Positions 42,997 to 52,340 of a stretch of DNA of 64,000 bases are shown one piece after another. The stretch is taken from the NCBI RefSeq assembly GCF_000375365.1, contig NZ_AQXB01000009.1:1-64000 (forward strand), read 5' to 3'. The number at the start of each line of letters is the position of its first letter. The stretch's first letter is position 1. Both the position numbers and the translations under genes were made by a program. Under the pieces are notes generated by a model. It ran no database searches, was not told the origin of the DNA, and saw only the letters and a program-made list of their open reading frames with translations. The DNA comes from Corynebacterium mastitidis DSM 44356 (GTDB lineage Bacteria; Actinomycetota; Actinomycetes; Mycobacteriales; Mycobacteriaceae).

Positions 42997-43803
42997 GTCG
43001 CCCGCGCCCGGCCCCAGGAAGCGGCTGGCGAGCCGGGCGAACAGCTCCGGGTCCCCGGTGGTCTCGAAGCGGCGCACCGGGATCCCCGGCTCGGCCGACC
43101 CCGCACCAGTGGCCAGGAGGTCGCGCTGAGAGAGCGCCTTGAGCACGTCCTTGGTGGCCTCCTCAGCGGAGGAGACCAGGGCCACGTTGTCCCCGATGGC
43201 AAGCTGGATCACGGCGGAGAGCAGCGGGTAGTGGGTGCAGCCCAGCACCAGGGTGTCCACCTCCTGCTCCCGCAGCGGGGCCAGGTACTCGCGGGCCACC
43301 TCGAGGATCTCCGGTCCGGAGGTCACTCCCTTTTCCACGAAGGGGACGAACTCCGGGCAGGCCTGGGCGGTGACGCGCACGCCGGGGTTGATGGAAAAGA
43401 GATCCTGGTAGGCGCCGGAGTTGATGGTGCCCTGGGTGCCGATCACCCCGATCCGCCCGTTGCGGGTGGTGGCCATGGCGCGGCGCACGGCGGGGTGGAT
43501 CACCTCGATCACGGGGACGTCGTAGCGCTCCCGGGCGTCGTGGAGAAAGGAGGCGGACGCCGTGTTGCAGGCGATCACCAGCATCTTGCAGCCGCGCTCC
43601 ACCAGATCGTCCGCGATGCGCGTGGCGTGGCTGCGCACCTGCGCGATGGGCAGGGGCCCGTAGGGGCCGTGGGCGGTGTCTCCGATGTAGATGATGGACT
43701 CGTGGGGCAATTGGTCCATCATGGTGCGCGCCACGGTCAGGCCGCCGAGGCCGGAGTCGAACACGCCAATGGGGGCGTTGCGTACTGAGGTATCCGTATC
43801 CAC
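42970..43803 (-). CDS. murI: Glutamate racemase
   Basis: 277 residues. [20 protein letters not shown], catalytic Cys in [10 protein letters not shown] and in [11 protein letters not shown], and [14 protein letters not shown] are all present. It makes D-glutamate for peptidoglycan. In mycobacteria murI also lies near the rhomboid gene and rph, as here. Confidence 0.95.
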   Translation of the reverse strand: MDTDTSVRNAPIGVFDSGLGGLTVARTMMDQLPHESIIYIGDTAHGPYGPLPIAQVRSHATRIADDLVERGCKMLVIACNTASASFLHDARERYDVPVIEVIHPAVRRAMATTRNGRIGVIGTQGTINSGAYQDLFSINPGVRVTAQACPEFVPFVEKGVTSGPEILEVAREYLAPLREQEVDTLVLGCTHYPLLSAVIQLAIGDNVALVSSAEEATKDVLKALSQRDLLATGAGSAEPGIPVRRFETTGDPELFARLASRFLGPGAGDLDSGTTQA

Positions 43804-43952
43804 GCCGGTTAATCCTACGCCCCGGGCCGCGCGACATGGCCTCGCCGGCAGCGGCCCCGCCGGCAGTCGTCGGCCTCAGCTCGCGGCGTCGGCCCGCGGA
43901 AGCGCCTACCATCGCTCAGAGAGACTTTTTCGTCGCTTGGAAAGGCGCACCC

Positions 43953-44906
43953 ATGAGCCACACCGTTGCCCTCCCCGGCACCGATCTCCGCGTATTCCCC
44001 CTCAACCTGGGCGGCAATACCTTCGGCTGGACGGCGGACGAGGCCGCCAGCCACGCGATCCTGGACGCCTACGCCCACGGCGGAGGGAACTTCATCGACA
44101 CCGCGGACGTCTACTCGGCCTGGGTCCCGGGCAACCGGGGCGGGGAGTCCGAGGCGATCCTGGGCTCCTGGTTGGGCGCGCTGCCCGCCCACCGGCGCGA
44201 GGAGATGGTCATCGCCACCAAGGTGGGATGCCTGGAGCCTCACTCCGGGCTGCGCTCGGCGGACATCCTCGCCGCCGCCTGTGCCAGCCTGGACCGCCTG
44301 CGCACCGAGACCATCGACCTGCTCTACCTGCACTTCGACGACGAGGACGTGCCCGTCGAGGAACAGGTGGCGGCCTGCTGCGACCTGGTCAAGCGCGGCC
44401 ACGCGCGCTACATCGGCCTGTCCAACTACTCCCCGCAGCGCATGCGCTCCTTCCTTAGCGCCGCGCGCGGCACCGAGGCGGCCCCGGTGGCGATCCAGCC
44501 GCACTACAACCTGCTGCACCGCCGCCACTACGAGCAGGCGCTGCGCCCGCTGGCCCGCGAGTACCACGCCTCGGTGTTCCCCTACTATTCCCTGGCCTCC
44601 GGGGTGCTCACGGGCAAGTTCCGCCGCCCCGAGGACGCCGCCGGGACCGCCCGCGAGTCCGCCACCGCCGGGCTGCTCACCGAGGAGGTGCGCGGCGTGC
44701 TGGACACCCTGGAGCGCCTGGCCGCGCTGCACGACGCCGCCCCGGCCACCATCGCGCTGGCCTGGCTGCGCGCCAAGGGGGTGGCCGCGCCCCTGGCCTC
44801 GGCGTCCCGCCCCGAGCAGCTCCCCGACCTCATGGCGGTGGCCGAGACGGCGCTCTCCCCCTCCGAGGTGACGCAGCTCGACGCCGCCTCCCAGCCCTTC
44901 GCCTGA
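43953..44906 (+). CDS. Aldo/keto reductase
   Basis: 317 residues from ATG 43953, with GGAAAGG upstream. Catalytic Asp-Tyr-Lys-His set: FIDTADVYSAW, VIATKVGCLEP and LLYLHFDD; NADP-binding end CASASRPEQLPDLM-like. It is the AKR11/12-like type common in actinobacteria. Substrate unknown. Confidence 0.88.
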   Translation: MSHTVALPGTDLRVFPLNLGGNTFGWTADEAASHAILDAYAHGGGNFIDTADVYSAWVPGNRGGESEAILGSWLGALPAHRREEMVIATKVGCLEPHSGLRSADILAAACASLDRLRTETIDLLYLHFDDEDVPVEEQVAACCDLVKRGHARYIGLSNYSPQRMRSFLSAARGTEAAPVAIQPHYNLLHRRHYEQALRPLAREYHASVFPYYSLASGVLTGKFRRPEDAAGTARESATAGLLTEEVRGVLDTLERLAALHDAAPATIALAWLRAKGVAAPLASASRPEQLPDLMAVAETALSPSEVTQLDAASQPFA

Positions 44907-44931
44907 GCAGGCCCCCGCACCGGGGCCGCTC

Positions 44932-45549
44932 CTAGGGCTGGACCGGGCGGGGCGCTACCTCCCGGTCCCTGGCCTCCGCGCGCGGCTGCGGGTCGTCCGA
45001 GGTAATCACCATCGCCGCCAGGATTCCGCCCAGGGCCCCGAAGAGGTGCCCCTGCCAGGACACCCCGGCCGTTCCCGGCAGCACCCCCCAGATCAGGTAC
45101 GAGTACGCCGAGCCGAGCACCACCCCCAGCAGGATCTGGCGCAGGCTGCGGTTGAACAGGCCCCGCACCACCAGATAGGAGAGCCAGCCGTAGACCAGGC
45201 CGGAGGCCCCGATGTGGGTGGTGCCCACCCCGCCGGTGAGCCACATGCCCAGGCCCGCGCAGACCACCACGATGCCGGTGACCTCCCACCAGGTGCGCGG
45301 GCCCGTGACCCCGATGAGGAAGCTAAAGATCGCGCCCGGCACCGTGTTGGACATCAGGTGGGTGGAGTCCCCGTGCACCAGCGGGGCGGTGAAGATGTGC
45401 CACAGGCTGGACACGTCGCGCGGGTGCACGCCGAGGGCAAAGAGGGTGTGGTCAAAGAGCAGGACGTTGATCGCGTGCACCGCCCAGATCGCCACCACGT
45501 AGGCGGCGCCAAAGCCCAATCCGGAGGCCAGCCGGGAGCCCGCCCTCAT
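44932..45549 (-). CDS. Rhomboid-family intramembrane protease
   Basis: 205 residues, about six spans. Catalytic Ser in HIGASGLVYGWLSYL and His in SWQGHLFGALGGILAAM; entry His in FTAPLVHGDSTHLMSNT. Matches mycobacterial Rv1337 by place, near murI. The start shares four bases with the next gene upstream. Confidence 0.9.
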   Translation of the reverse strand: MRAGSRLASGLGFGAAYVVAIWAVHAINVLLFDHTLFALGVHPRDVSSLWHIFTAPLVHGDSTHLMSNTVPGAIFSFLIGVTGPRTWWEVTGIVVVCAGLGMWLTGGVGTTHIGASGLVYGWLSYLVVRGLFNRSLRQILLGVVLGSAYSYLIWGVLPGTAGVSWQGHLFGALGGILAAMVITSDDPQPRAEARDREVAPRPVQP

Positions 45550-46487
45550 GCGCGGATCTCCGAGTAGGCGGTGACCCCGAGGTCCCCGCCGGGGGCGGCG
45601 CTGCGCACGGCGTCCACGATCGCGGCCTGCACCGCGTGCGCGGCGCCCGCGCACAGGTGCGCCAGCACGCGCGTCTCCACGCCCAGCGGCTGCCAGGCGG
45701 TGGAGAGCGCGAAGAGGGTGTCGCCGTCCATCGGCAGGTGCGCCGGGCGCACGGCCCGGGCGATGCCGTCGTGCCCGGAGATCGCCAGGCGCTTGGCCTG
45801 GGCCGCCGTCACCGGGGCGTCCGTGGCGATGACCCCGATGGTGGTGTTCAGCGCGCCCGCCGGGGCCCTGAGCTTGGAGAAGGCATCGGCGTCCACCCGC
45901 GCGGAGGGATCGCCCCACAGGGTTCCGTCCTCGGGGTTGACGGCCTCGCCCACGGGGTTGGCCACCACCAGGGCGGACACGCGGTAGTCCCCCACCCCGA
46001 TGGCGGCCTGCCCCACGCCCCCGCGCAGGCGCCCGGCCATCGCGCCGCAGCCCGCGCCCACGCTACCGCTGCGCCGCTGCGAGGCCACCCGGTAGGAGTC
46101 CTTGAGCGCCTCCACTCCCTGCGCGGCCCCCGGCAGGGTCTGCTTGCCCACGAGCAGGTCGAAGATCACCGCGCCCGGCACGATGGGTATACGGATGTCC
46201 TTGGTCGCGAGGAAACCCACCTTGCGCTGGGCCAGGCCGCGCATCACGCCGTCCGCGGCCGCCAGACCAAAGGCCGAGCCTCCCGCCAGCGTGATCGCGT
46301 GCACCCGCTCCACGGTGTTGTGCGGATCGAGCAGGTCCGTCTCCCGGGTGCCGGGCCCGCCGCCGCGCACGTCCACGGCGGCCAGGGCGCCGTCGGCGTC
46401 CAGCACGCGGATCACGGTCACCCCCGTGCTCTCCATGCCGTGATGGCCCACGGCCAGGCCGGGAACATCGGTCAACTCACCGCTCAT
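45546..46487 (-). CDS. P1-family (DmpA-type) peptidase
   Basis: 313 residues from ATG 46487. Motifs: LTDVPGLAVGHHGMESTGVT, RGGGPGTRETDLL, ITLAGGSAFGLAAADGVMRG, SVGAGCGAMAGRL and LNTTIGVIATDAPVTAAQAK, whose Thr acts as the self-processing nucleophile. It corresponds to mycobacterial Rv1333. It starts in the stop of the DUF2017 gene. Confidence 0.88.
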   Translation of the reverse strand: MSGELTDVPGLAVGHHGMESTGVTVIRVLDADGALAAVDVRGGGPGTRETDLLDPHNTVERVHAITLAGGSAFGLAAADGVMRGLAQRKVGFLATKDIRIPIVPGAVIFDLLVGKQTLPGAAQGVEALKDSYRVASQRRSGSVGAGCGAMAGRLRGGVGQAAIGVGDYRVSALVVANPVGEAVNPEDGTLWGDPSARVDADAFSKLRAPAGALNTTIGVIATDAPVTAAQAKRLAISGHDGIARAVRPAHLPMDGDTLFALSTAWQPLGVETRVLAHLCAGAAHAVQAAIVDAVRSAAPGGDLGVTAYSEIRA

Positions 46488-47041
46488 CGCTCTCCCATCA
46501 TCGCGTCCAACAAGGAATCCTGGTGGTAGGCCAGCCATTCCACCAGGCGCTCGGTGTCCGGCACCGCGTCCGGCGCCCCGTCCTGGGCAGGGTCCTGGGC
46601 GCCCGCGGCCACGTACAGGCGCAGGTCGTTGACCGCCGCCAGCCAGCGGTGCGCCTGGGGCTCCTCCAGGGTGACGTTCACCGAGCCGTCCGGGCCCAGG
46701 GCCTGCACCACCTCCTGGAGGTTGTCCAGCTTGGCGCGCACGATGTCGTTCTCGTGGAGCGAGCGCAGCAGGGAGGCGTCCCCCTCGAACTCCTCGTCGC
46801 CCGCGCGCTGGAAGTCCGGCAGCAGCCGGGCCAGCGCGGGGTCCTCGGGGGCCTCCTTGTGGCCCGCGGCCATGCCGGTCAGCTCGGCCAGCTCGTCCTT
46901 GGGCGCGGAGCGCACCCTCTCGATCAGCGCCTCGGAGACCGCCGAGGCCAGGTTGCCCAGCACCTCGCGCTCCATCGGGTCGAGCACCGTGGAATACTTC
47001 GGCGCCCGCATGAGGCTCTTCTTCCTGCGCCATTGCTGCAT
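46484..47041 (-). CDS. DUF2017 family protein
   Basis: 185 residues. Follows clpS as in mycobacteria (Rv1332). Motifs LDPMEREVLGNLASAVSEAL, LARLLPDFQR and RWLAAVNDLRLYVAAGA. Function unknown; the fixed link with clpS suggests a role in Clp proteolysis. Confidence 0.85.
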   Translation of the reverse strand: MQQWRRKKSLMRAPKYSTVLDPMEREVLGNLASAVSEALIERVRSAPKDELAELTGMAAGHKEAPEDPALARLLPDFQRAGDEEFEGDASLLRSLHENDIVRAKLDNLQEVVQALGPDGSVNVTLEEPQAHRWLAAVNDLRLYVAAGAQDPAQDGAPDAVPDTERLVEWLAYHQDSLLDAMMGER

Positions 47042-47075
47042 GGGGTGGTACCTACTCCTCGCGTGGCCGGGGCGG

Positions 47076-47393
47076 TTAGCCGGCCTGCTGCATCGTCGCC
47101 CACAGGCCCGCCACCTGGAGCTTCTTCACGTCCGCCTCGACCTTGTCGCGCTCGCCGGCGGAGACCGCCGCCTTGCCCTCGGTGTGCACCTGCATCATCA
47201 GCTCGGTGGCGCGCTTGCGGTCGTAGCCCAGCACGGTCTGGAACACGTAGGCCACGTAGCTCATCAGGTTGACGGGATCGTCCCACACCACGCACACCCA
47301 GGGCAGGTTCTCCGAGGCGGCCACGTCGACCTGGATCTCCTCATCCAATTCGGGCACGGCCATCGGGGAACTCATGGCAACGGGACAATTCAT
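47076..47393 (-). CDS. clpS: ClpS adaptor of the Clp protease
   Basis: 105 residues from ATG 47393; TAGGCT seven bases before it fits a leaderless start. ATG 47375 ([13 protein letters not shown]) is the alternative. The core [51 protein letters not shown] is the ClpS fold that binds N-end-rule substrates and ClpC/ClpA. Confidence 0.92.
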   Translation of the reverse strand: MNCPVAMSSPMAVPELDEEIQVDVAASENLPWVCVVWDDPVNLMSYVAYVFQTVLGYDRKRATELMMQVHTEGKAAVSAGERDKVEADVKKLQVAGLWATMQQAG

Positions 47394-47498
47394 GCCACAC
47401 AGCCTAGTCAACGCCTCATCGCGGCGCGAGGCCGCGCCCCGGCCCCTTTCATTCCTCAAAAACTATGGGGCGCGGGGGCGGGCGGGACTAAGATAGTG

Positions 47499-48851
47499 AT
47501 GGTGATAACGACGAACACCCCCGGTACCGCCCTTCCCCGCCAGCGGTCCACCTCCCTGCTCACCGATAAATACGAGCTGACCATGCTCCAGGCCGCCCTG
47601 CTGGACGGCACCGCGCACCGCCAGTGCGCCTTCGAGGTCTTTGCCCGGCGCCTGCCCAACGAGCGCCGCTACGGGGTGGTGGCCGGCACCGCCCGCGTGC
47701 TCGAGGCCGTCTCGGACTTCATCTTTACCGAGGAGCAGCTCGCCCACCTGGACTTCCTCAACGAGGAGACCCTGGATTACCTGCGCACCTTCCGCTTCTC
47801 CGGGCACATCGACGGCTACCGGGAGGGCGAGCTGTACTTCCCGTATTCCCCCATCCTCACCCTGCGCGGCACCTTCGGGGAGTGCGTGATCCTGGAGACG
47901 GTCATCCTCTCCATCATGAACGCGGACTCCGCCGTGGCCTCCGCCGCCGCCCGCATGGTCACGGCGGCCGACGGCCGCCCGATCCTGGAGATGGGCTCGC
48001 GGCGCACCCACGAGTACGCGGCGGTCTCCGCCTCCCGCGCCGCCTACCTGGGCGGCTTCAGCGCCACCTCCAACCTTGAGGCCTCGCAGCGCTACGGCAT
48101 CCCCGCCTCGGGCACCTCGGCGCACTCCTGGACGCTGCTGCACATCGACGCCGACGGCCAGCCCAACGAGGCCGCCGCCTTCCGTGCCCAGGTGGAGGCC
48201 CTGGGCACGGACACCACGCTGCTGGTGGATACCTACGACATCACGCAGGGCGTGCGCACCGCGATCGAGGTGGCGGGCACCGATCTCGGGGCCGTGCGCA
48301 TCGACTCCGGCGACCTCGGCGTGATGACCCACCGCGTGCGCAAGCAGCTCGACGAGCTGGGGGCCTACAACACCAAGATCGTGGTCTCCTCCGACCTCGA
48401 CGAGTTCACCATCGCGGGCCTGCGCGGCGACCCGGTGGATTCCTTCGGCGTGGGCACCTCCGTGGTCACCGGCTCCGGCGCCCCCACCCCCGGCATGGTG
48501 TACAAGCTCGTGGACGTGGAGGGGCACCCGGTGGCCAAGCGCTCCCGGGGCAAGGCCATGACCGGGGGCGCCAAGCGCGCGCTGCGCACCCACCGCTCCA
48601 CCGGCACCGCCATCGAGGAGGTCGTGCTGCCCTTCCACGCCGAGGACCCGGACCTGGGCAACGTCCGTTCCCGCCCCCTGACCATCCCGCTCATGCGCGA
48701 CGGCGCGGTGGTACCCGGCCTGCCCACCCTGGAGGAGTCCCGCTCCTTCCTGGCCGAGCAGCTCATCACCCTGCCGTGGGAGGGCCTGGCGCTGTCCCGC
48801 GACGAGCCCGTGGTGCCCACCCGCTTCGTGGGCTTTCCCTCCCCGGCCTAG
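47499..48851 (+). CDS. pncB: Nicotinate phosphoribosyltransferase
   Basis: 450 residues. The start lies among GTG 47496, ATG 47499 and GTG 47502, just after TAAGAT, so a leaderless message is likely. Motifs SLLTDKYELTMLQAALLDGT, MGSRRTHEYAAVSASRAAYL, IDSGDLGVMTHRVRKQLDEL and FGVGTSVVTGSG. It turns nicotinate into its mononucleotide in NAD salvage. Divergent from clpS. Confidence 0.94.
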   Translation: MVITTNTPGTALPRQRSTSLLTDKYELTMLQAALLDGTAHRQCAFEVFARRLPNERRYGVVAGTARVLEAVSDFIFTEEQLAHLDFLNEETLDYLRTFRFSGHIDGYREGELYFPYSPILTLRGTFGECVILETVILSIMNADSAVASAAARMVTAADGRPILEMGSRRTHEYAAVSASRAAYLGGFSATSNLEASQRYGIPASGTSAHSWTLLHIDADGQPNEAAAFRAQVEALGTDTTLLVDTYDITQGVRTAIEVAGTDLGAVRIDSGDLGVMTHRVRKQLDELGAYNTKIVVSSDLDEFTIAGLRGDPVDSFGVGTSVVTGSGAPTPGMVYKLVDVEGHPVAKRSRGKAMTGGAKRALRTHRSTGTAIEEVVLPFHAEDPDLGNVRSRPLTIPLMRDGAVVPGLPTLEESRSFLAEQLITLPWEGLALSRDEPVVPTRFVGFPSPA

Positions 48852-49005
48852 CCTCCCGGCGGCGATCCGCGCCGCCACGCCCCACCCGCCGCGACCCGCT
48901 CGCTGTGATCTGACGCGGCGTCGGGAACTTTCGCCGGGGGTAGATCGGGGCGGGCCCGGCGCGCGCCGCAGGAACCCGCAGGGGGCGCGCGCCGACCTCT
49001 AGGGC

Positions 49006-50340
49006 ATGAGCACTCCCACGGATTCCCCCGAACACCCCTCTCCCCCGGCCGCGCCGCGAGCGCGCGGCGGCACGCTGCGCCCCACGCTGTACCGCATGCA
49101 TAGCTGGGCGGGCGTGCTCGTGGCCCCCTTCCTCGTGGTCGCGGCGCTGACGGGCCTGCTGTACGCGCTCTCTCCCTCCCTGGAGCAGATCGTCTACCGG
49201 GACGCGCTGACCACCTCCGCCACCGGGGAGCGCATCCCGGTCTCCCGCGCCATCGCCGCCGCCCGGGAGGTTCACCCGGACCTCGACCTGGCGGGGGTGC
49301 AGGTGGACGAGCGCGCGGACGCCACCATCCGCGTGCTCTTTGCCGATCCCTCCCTGCCCAACTCCGCCTACAAGCAGGCGGTGTTCGTGGATCCCGTGAC
49401 CGCCGAGGTGGTGGGGGACATGCCCCAGTACGCCTCCTTCGGCTCCCTGCCGCTGCGCACCCTGATCGACCAGGGCCACTCCAACCTCTGGATGGGGGAG
49501 CCCGGGCGCTTCTACTCGGAGATGGCCGCCTCCTGGCTCGGGGCTATGGCCCTGACCGGCCTGTTCCTGCTGGTGCAGCGCTGGCGGCGCTCCGTCTCCC
49601 AGAAGAACCGCCCCCGGCGCTGGCACTCCCTGGTGGGCCTCGCGTGCGTGCCCGGCTTCCTGTTCCTCACCCTGACGGGGCTCACCTGGTCCGCCACGGC
49701 GGGCGGCACCATCGGGGACCTGCGCACGCACCTGGACTGGCGCCCGCCCACTCCGGAGGTCGCCGTTGCTTCCGTGGCCTCCGGCAACCCCGCCGGGGAC
49801 GCGGGCGCGGACGCCGCCCTGGCCGGGGCTCGGGAGTCCGGGCTCACGGGCGTGCTGGACATGGTGGTCCCCGAGGAGGGGAACGTGTGGTCAGTCACGG
49901 AATCCGCCGCGCAGCCGTGGGTGTTCCGCTACGACGCCGTCTCGGTAGACGGGGCCACGGGCGCCGTGGTGGACTCGGTGCCCTTCTCCTCCTGGCCGCT
50001 GCCCGCGCAGCTCACCGAGTGGCTCATCCGCTCCCACGTGGGCAGCCTGTTCGGCCTGCTCAACCAGGTAGCTCTGGCGGCCCTGGCCCTGGGGCTGCTC
50101 GCCGCCGTGGTGCTCGGCTACGCGATGTGGTGGCGGCGTGGCAAGGGCTCGTCCTTCGGGAGGCTGCCCGCGCCGCGCAGTTGGGAGACCGTGCCGCGCC
50201 CCGCGCTGGTCTGCTTCCTGCTCGTCATGGCGGTCTACGGGGTGCTCGCGCCCTACTTCGGCCTCAGCGTGCTGGCCTTCCTGGCCGCCGACGCCCTCTA
50301 CCGCGCATTCCGGAGGCGTCGCACCCGCCCGCTACACTGA
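49006..50340 (+). CDS. PepSY-domain membrane protein
   Basis: 444 residues, four to five spans. LRPTLYRMHSWAGVLVAPFL and RRWHSLVGLACVPGFLFLTL hold the repeated membrane histidines; PepSY-like regions lie in between (ISRAIAAAREVHPDLDLAGV-like). Related to iron-regulated siderophore or heme reductases (PiuB type). Its stop is next to the dinG start. Confidence 0.82.
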   Translation: MSTPTDSPEHPSPPAAPRARGGTLRPTLYRMHSWAGVLVAPFLVVAALTGLLYALSPSLEQIVYRDALTTSATGERIPVSRAIAAAREVHPDLDLAGVQVDERADATIRVLFADPSLPNSAYKQAVFVDPVTAEVVGDMPQYASFGSLPLRTLIDQGHSNLWMGEPGRFYSEMAASWLGAMALTGLFLLVQRWRRSVSQKNRPRRWHSLVGLACVPGFLFLTLTGLTWSATAGGTIGDLRTHLDWRPPTPEVAVASVASGNPAGDAGADAALAGARESGLTGVLDMVVPEEGNVWSVTESAAQPWVFRYDAVSVDGATGAVVDSVPFSSWPLPAQLTEWLIRSHVGSLFGLLNQVALAALALGLLAAVVLGYAMWWRRGKGSSFGRLPAPRSWETVPRPALVCFLLVMAVYGVLAPYFGLSVLAFLAADALYRAFRRRRTRPLH

Positions 50341-52314
50341 GTGACCATGCCCGATGCCCCGCTGAGTCCCGCCACCGATGACCTGCTCGACGCCGCCGTT
50401 GCCGCCCTCGGCGGGGCCCGGCGCGAGGGGCAGGTGCGCATGGCCCGGGCGGTGTCCTCCGCGATGGAGCGGGAGCGCCACCTGGCGGTGCAGGCGGGGA
50501 CAGGCACCGGCAAGTCCCTGGCCTACCTGGTGCCCGCGCTGCGCCACGCCCAGGCCACCGGGGGCACCGTGATCGTCTCCACCGCCACCATCGCCCTGCA
50601 GCGCCAGCTCGTCAACCGGGACCTTCCGCGCCTGGCGGACGCCCTGGAGCCCCTGCTGGAGCACCGCCCCACCTTTGCCATCCAGAAGGGCCGCTCCAAC
50701 TACCTGTGCCTCAACAAGATCGCCCGCGAGGAGCCCGAGGAGCAGGAGGCCCTGCTGGGCGAGGAGGACCTGGGCTGGCTGGGCCGCCACATCCGCCGGG
50801 TCACGGACTGGGCGCAGGAGACCGAGACCGGCGACCGCGACGACCTCGACCCCGGCGTGCCGGACCAGGCCTGGCGCCACGTCTCCGTCTCCGCCACCGA
50901 GTGCGTGGGGGCCACCCGCTGCCCGCACGGCGAGGAGTGCTTCGCGGAGCTGGCCCGCCAGGCCACCCGCAACGTGGACGTGGTGGTCACCAACCACGCC
51001 CTGCTGGCCATCGACGCCCTCTCGGACGCCCCCGTGCTCCCCGAGCACGAGGTGGTGATCGTGGACGAGGCGCACGAGCTGGACGGGCGTATCACCGCCG
51101 TGGCCACCGACCACATCACCCCCGCCGCGCTGCACCTGGCCGCCAAGCGGGCGGGCAAGCTCGGGGCGGACGGGCAGGAGGCCAAGCTCATCGAGGCCGC
51201 AAACGCCTGGGACGACCACGTGCCCGCGCTGCCGGCGGGGCGGTGGACCGGCGTGGACGATCACACCCGCAGCCTGCTGGTGGGGTTGCGCGACGAGATC
51301 TGGGCCACCCGCTCCCGCATCGCCAAGGCCCCCGAGGGGGAATCCACCAACGCCCCGGAGACCTTTGCCGAGCGGCACAACCTCTCCGCCCACCTCCTGG
51401 AGCTGCACGACGCCCTCGTGCGCATGCTGGAGGTCTTTGAGACCTCCGACCCCGGGCAGCAGACCGACGTCGTCTGGCTCACCGTGGACGAGCGGCGGGG
51501 CGCCTCCCTCACGGTGGCACCCCTCTCCGTGGCGGGGCTGCTGCACACCCGGCTCTTCGCGGAGAACACCGTGGTACTCACCTCCGCTACCCTCTCCGTG
51601 GGCGGCAACTTCGAGGCCCTCGCCGCGTCCTGGGGCCTGCCCAAGGGAACCTGGGACGGCGTGGACGTGGGCACCCCCTTCGACCCCCGGCGCTCCGGGA
51701 TCATGTACGTGCCCACCGCCCTGCCCGACCCCGGGCGCGACGGCCCCTCGCCCGAGTCCCTCGACGAGATGGCGGACCTCATCACCGCCGCCGGGGGCCG
51801 CACCCTGGGGCTGTTCTCCTCGCGGCGGGCCGCCCAGACGGCGGCGGAAAAGCTGCGGCCCCGCCTGCCCTTCGACATCCTCGTCCAGGGCGAGGACAGC
51901 ACGGGCGCCCTGGTGGAGTCCTTCGCCCGCAACGAGAACACCTGCCTCTTTGGCACCCTCACCCTCTGGCAGGGGGTGGACGTGCCCGGGCGCTCGTGCA
52001 GCCTGGTGCTCATCGACCGCATCCCCTTCCCCCGGCCCGACGACCCCCTGCTCCAGGCCCGCAAGGAGGCCGCCGACGCCGAGGGCCGCAACGGCTTCAT
52101 GGAGATCGCCGCCACCCACGCGGCCCTGCTGCTGGCGCAGGGCGCGGGCCGCCTGCTGCGCTCCGTGGAGGACCGGGGCGTGGTGGCGGTGCTCGACCGG
52201 CGCATCGTCACCAAGCGCTACGGGGGGTTCCTGCGCGCCTCCATGCCGCCGTTTTGGCCCACGAGCGACGGGCAGAAGGTGCGCGGCGCGCTGCGCCGCC
52301 TGGTGGCCTCCTGA
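50341..52314 (+). CDS. dinG: DinG-family ATP-dependent DNA helicase
   Basis: 657 residues from GTG 50341. Walker A AGTGTGKS at 52-59, DEAH box VDEAHEL near 241, and four cysteines (123, 188, 194, 200) expected to hold a [4Fe-4S] cluster. XPD-like superfamily 2 helicase, same position as mycobacterial Rv1329c beside pncB and clpS. Likely in repair or R-loop removal. Confidence 0.92.
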   Translation: MTMPDAPLSPATDDLLDAAVAALGGARREGQVRMARAVSSAMERERHLAVQAGTGTGKSLAYLVPALRHAQATGGTVIVSTATIALQRQLVNRDLPRLADALEPLLEHRPTFAIQKGRSNYLCLNKIAREEPEEQEALLGEEDLGWLGRHIRRVTDWAQETETGDRDDLDPGVPDQAWRHVSVSATECVGATRCPHGEECFAELARQATRNVDVVVTNHALLAIDALSDAPVLPEHEVVIVDEAHELDGRITAVATDHITPAALHLAAKRAGKLGADGQEAKLIEAANAWDDHVPALPAGRWTGVDDHTRSLLVGLRDEIWATRSRIAKAPEGESTNAPETFAERHNLSAHLLELHDALVRMLEVFETSDPGQQTDVVWLTVDERRGASLTVAPLSVAGLLHTRLFAENTVVLTSATLSVGGNFEALAASWGLPKGTWDGVDVGTPFDPRRSGIMYVPTALPDPGRDGPSPESLDEMADLITAAGGRTLGLFSSRRAAQTAAEKLRPRLPFDILVQGEDSTGALVESFARNENTCLFGTLTLWQGVDVPGRSCSLVLIDRIPFPRPDDPLLQARKEAADAEGRNGFMEIAATHAALLLAQGAGRLLRSVEDRGVVAVLDRRIVTKRYGGFLRASMPPFWPTSDGQKVRGALRRLVAS

Positions 52315-52340
52315 CGCGGTGACCGCTGTCCCGCCCCGCC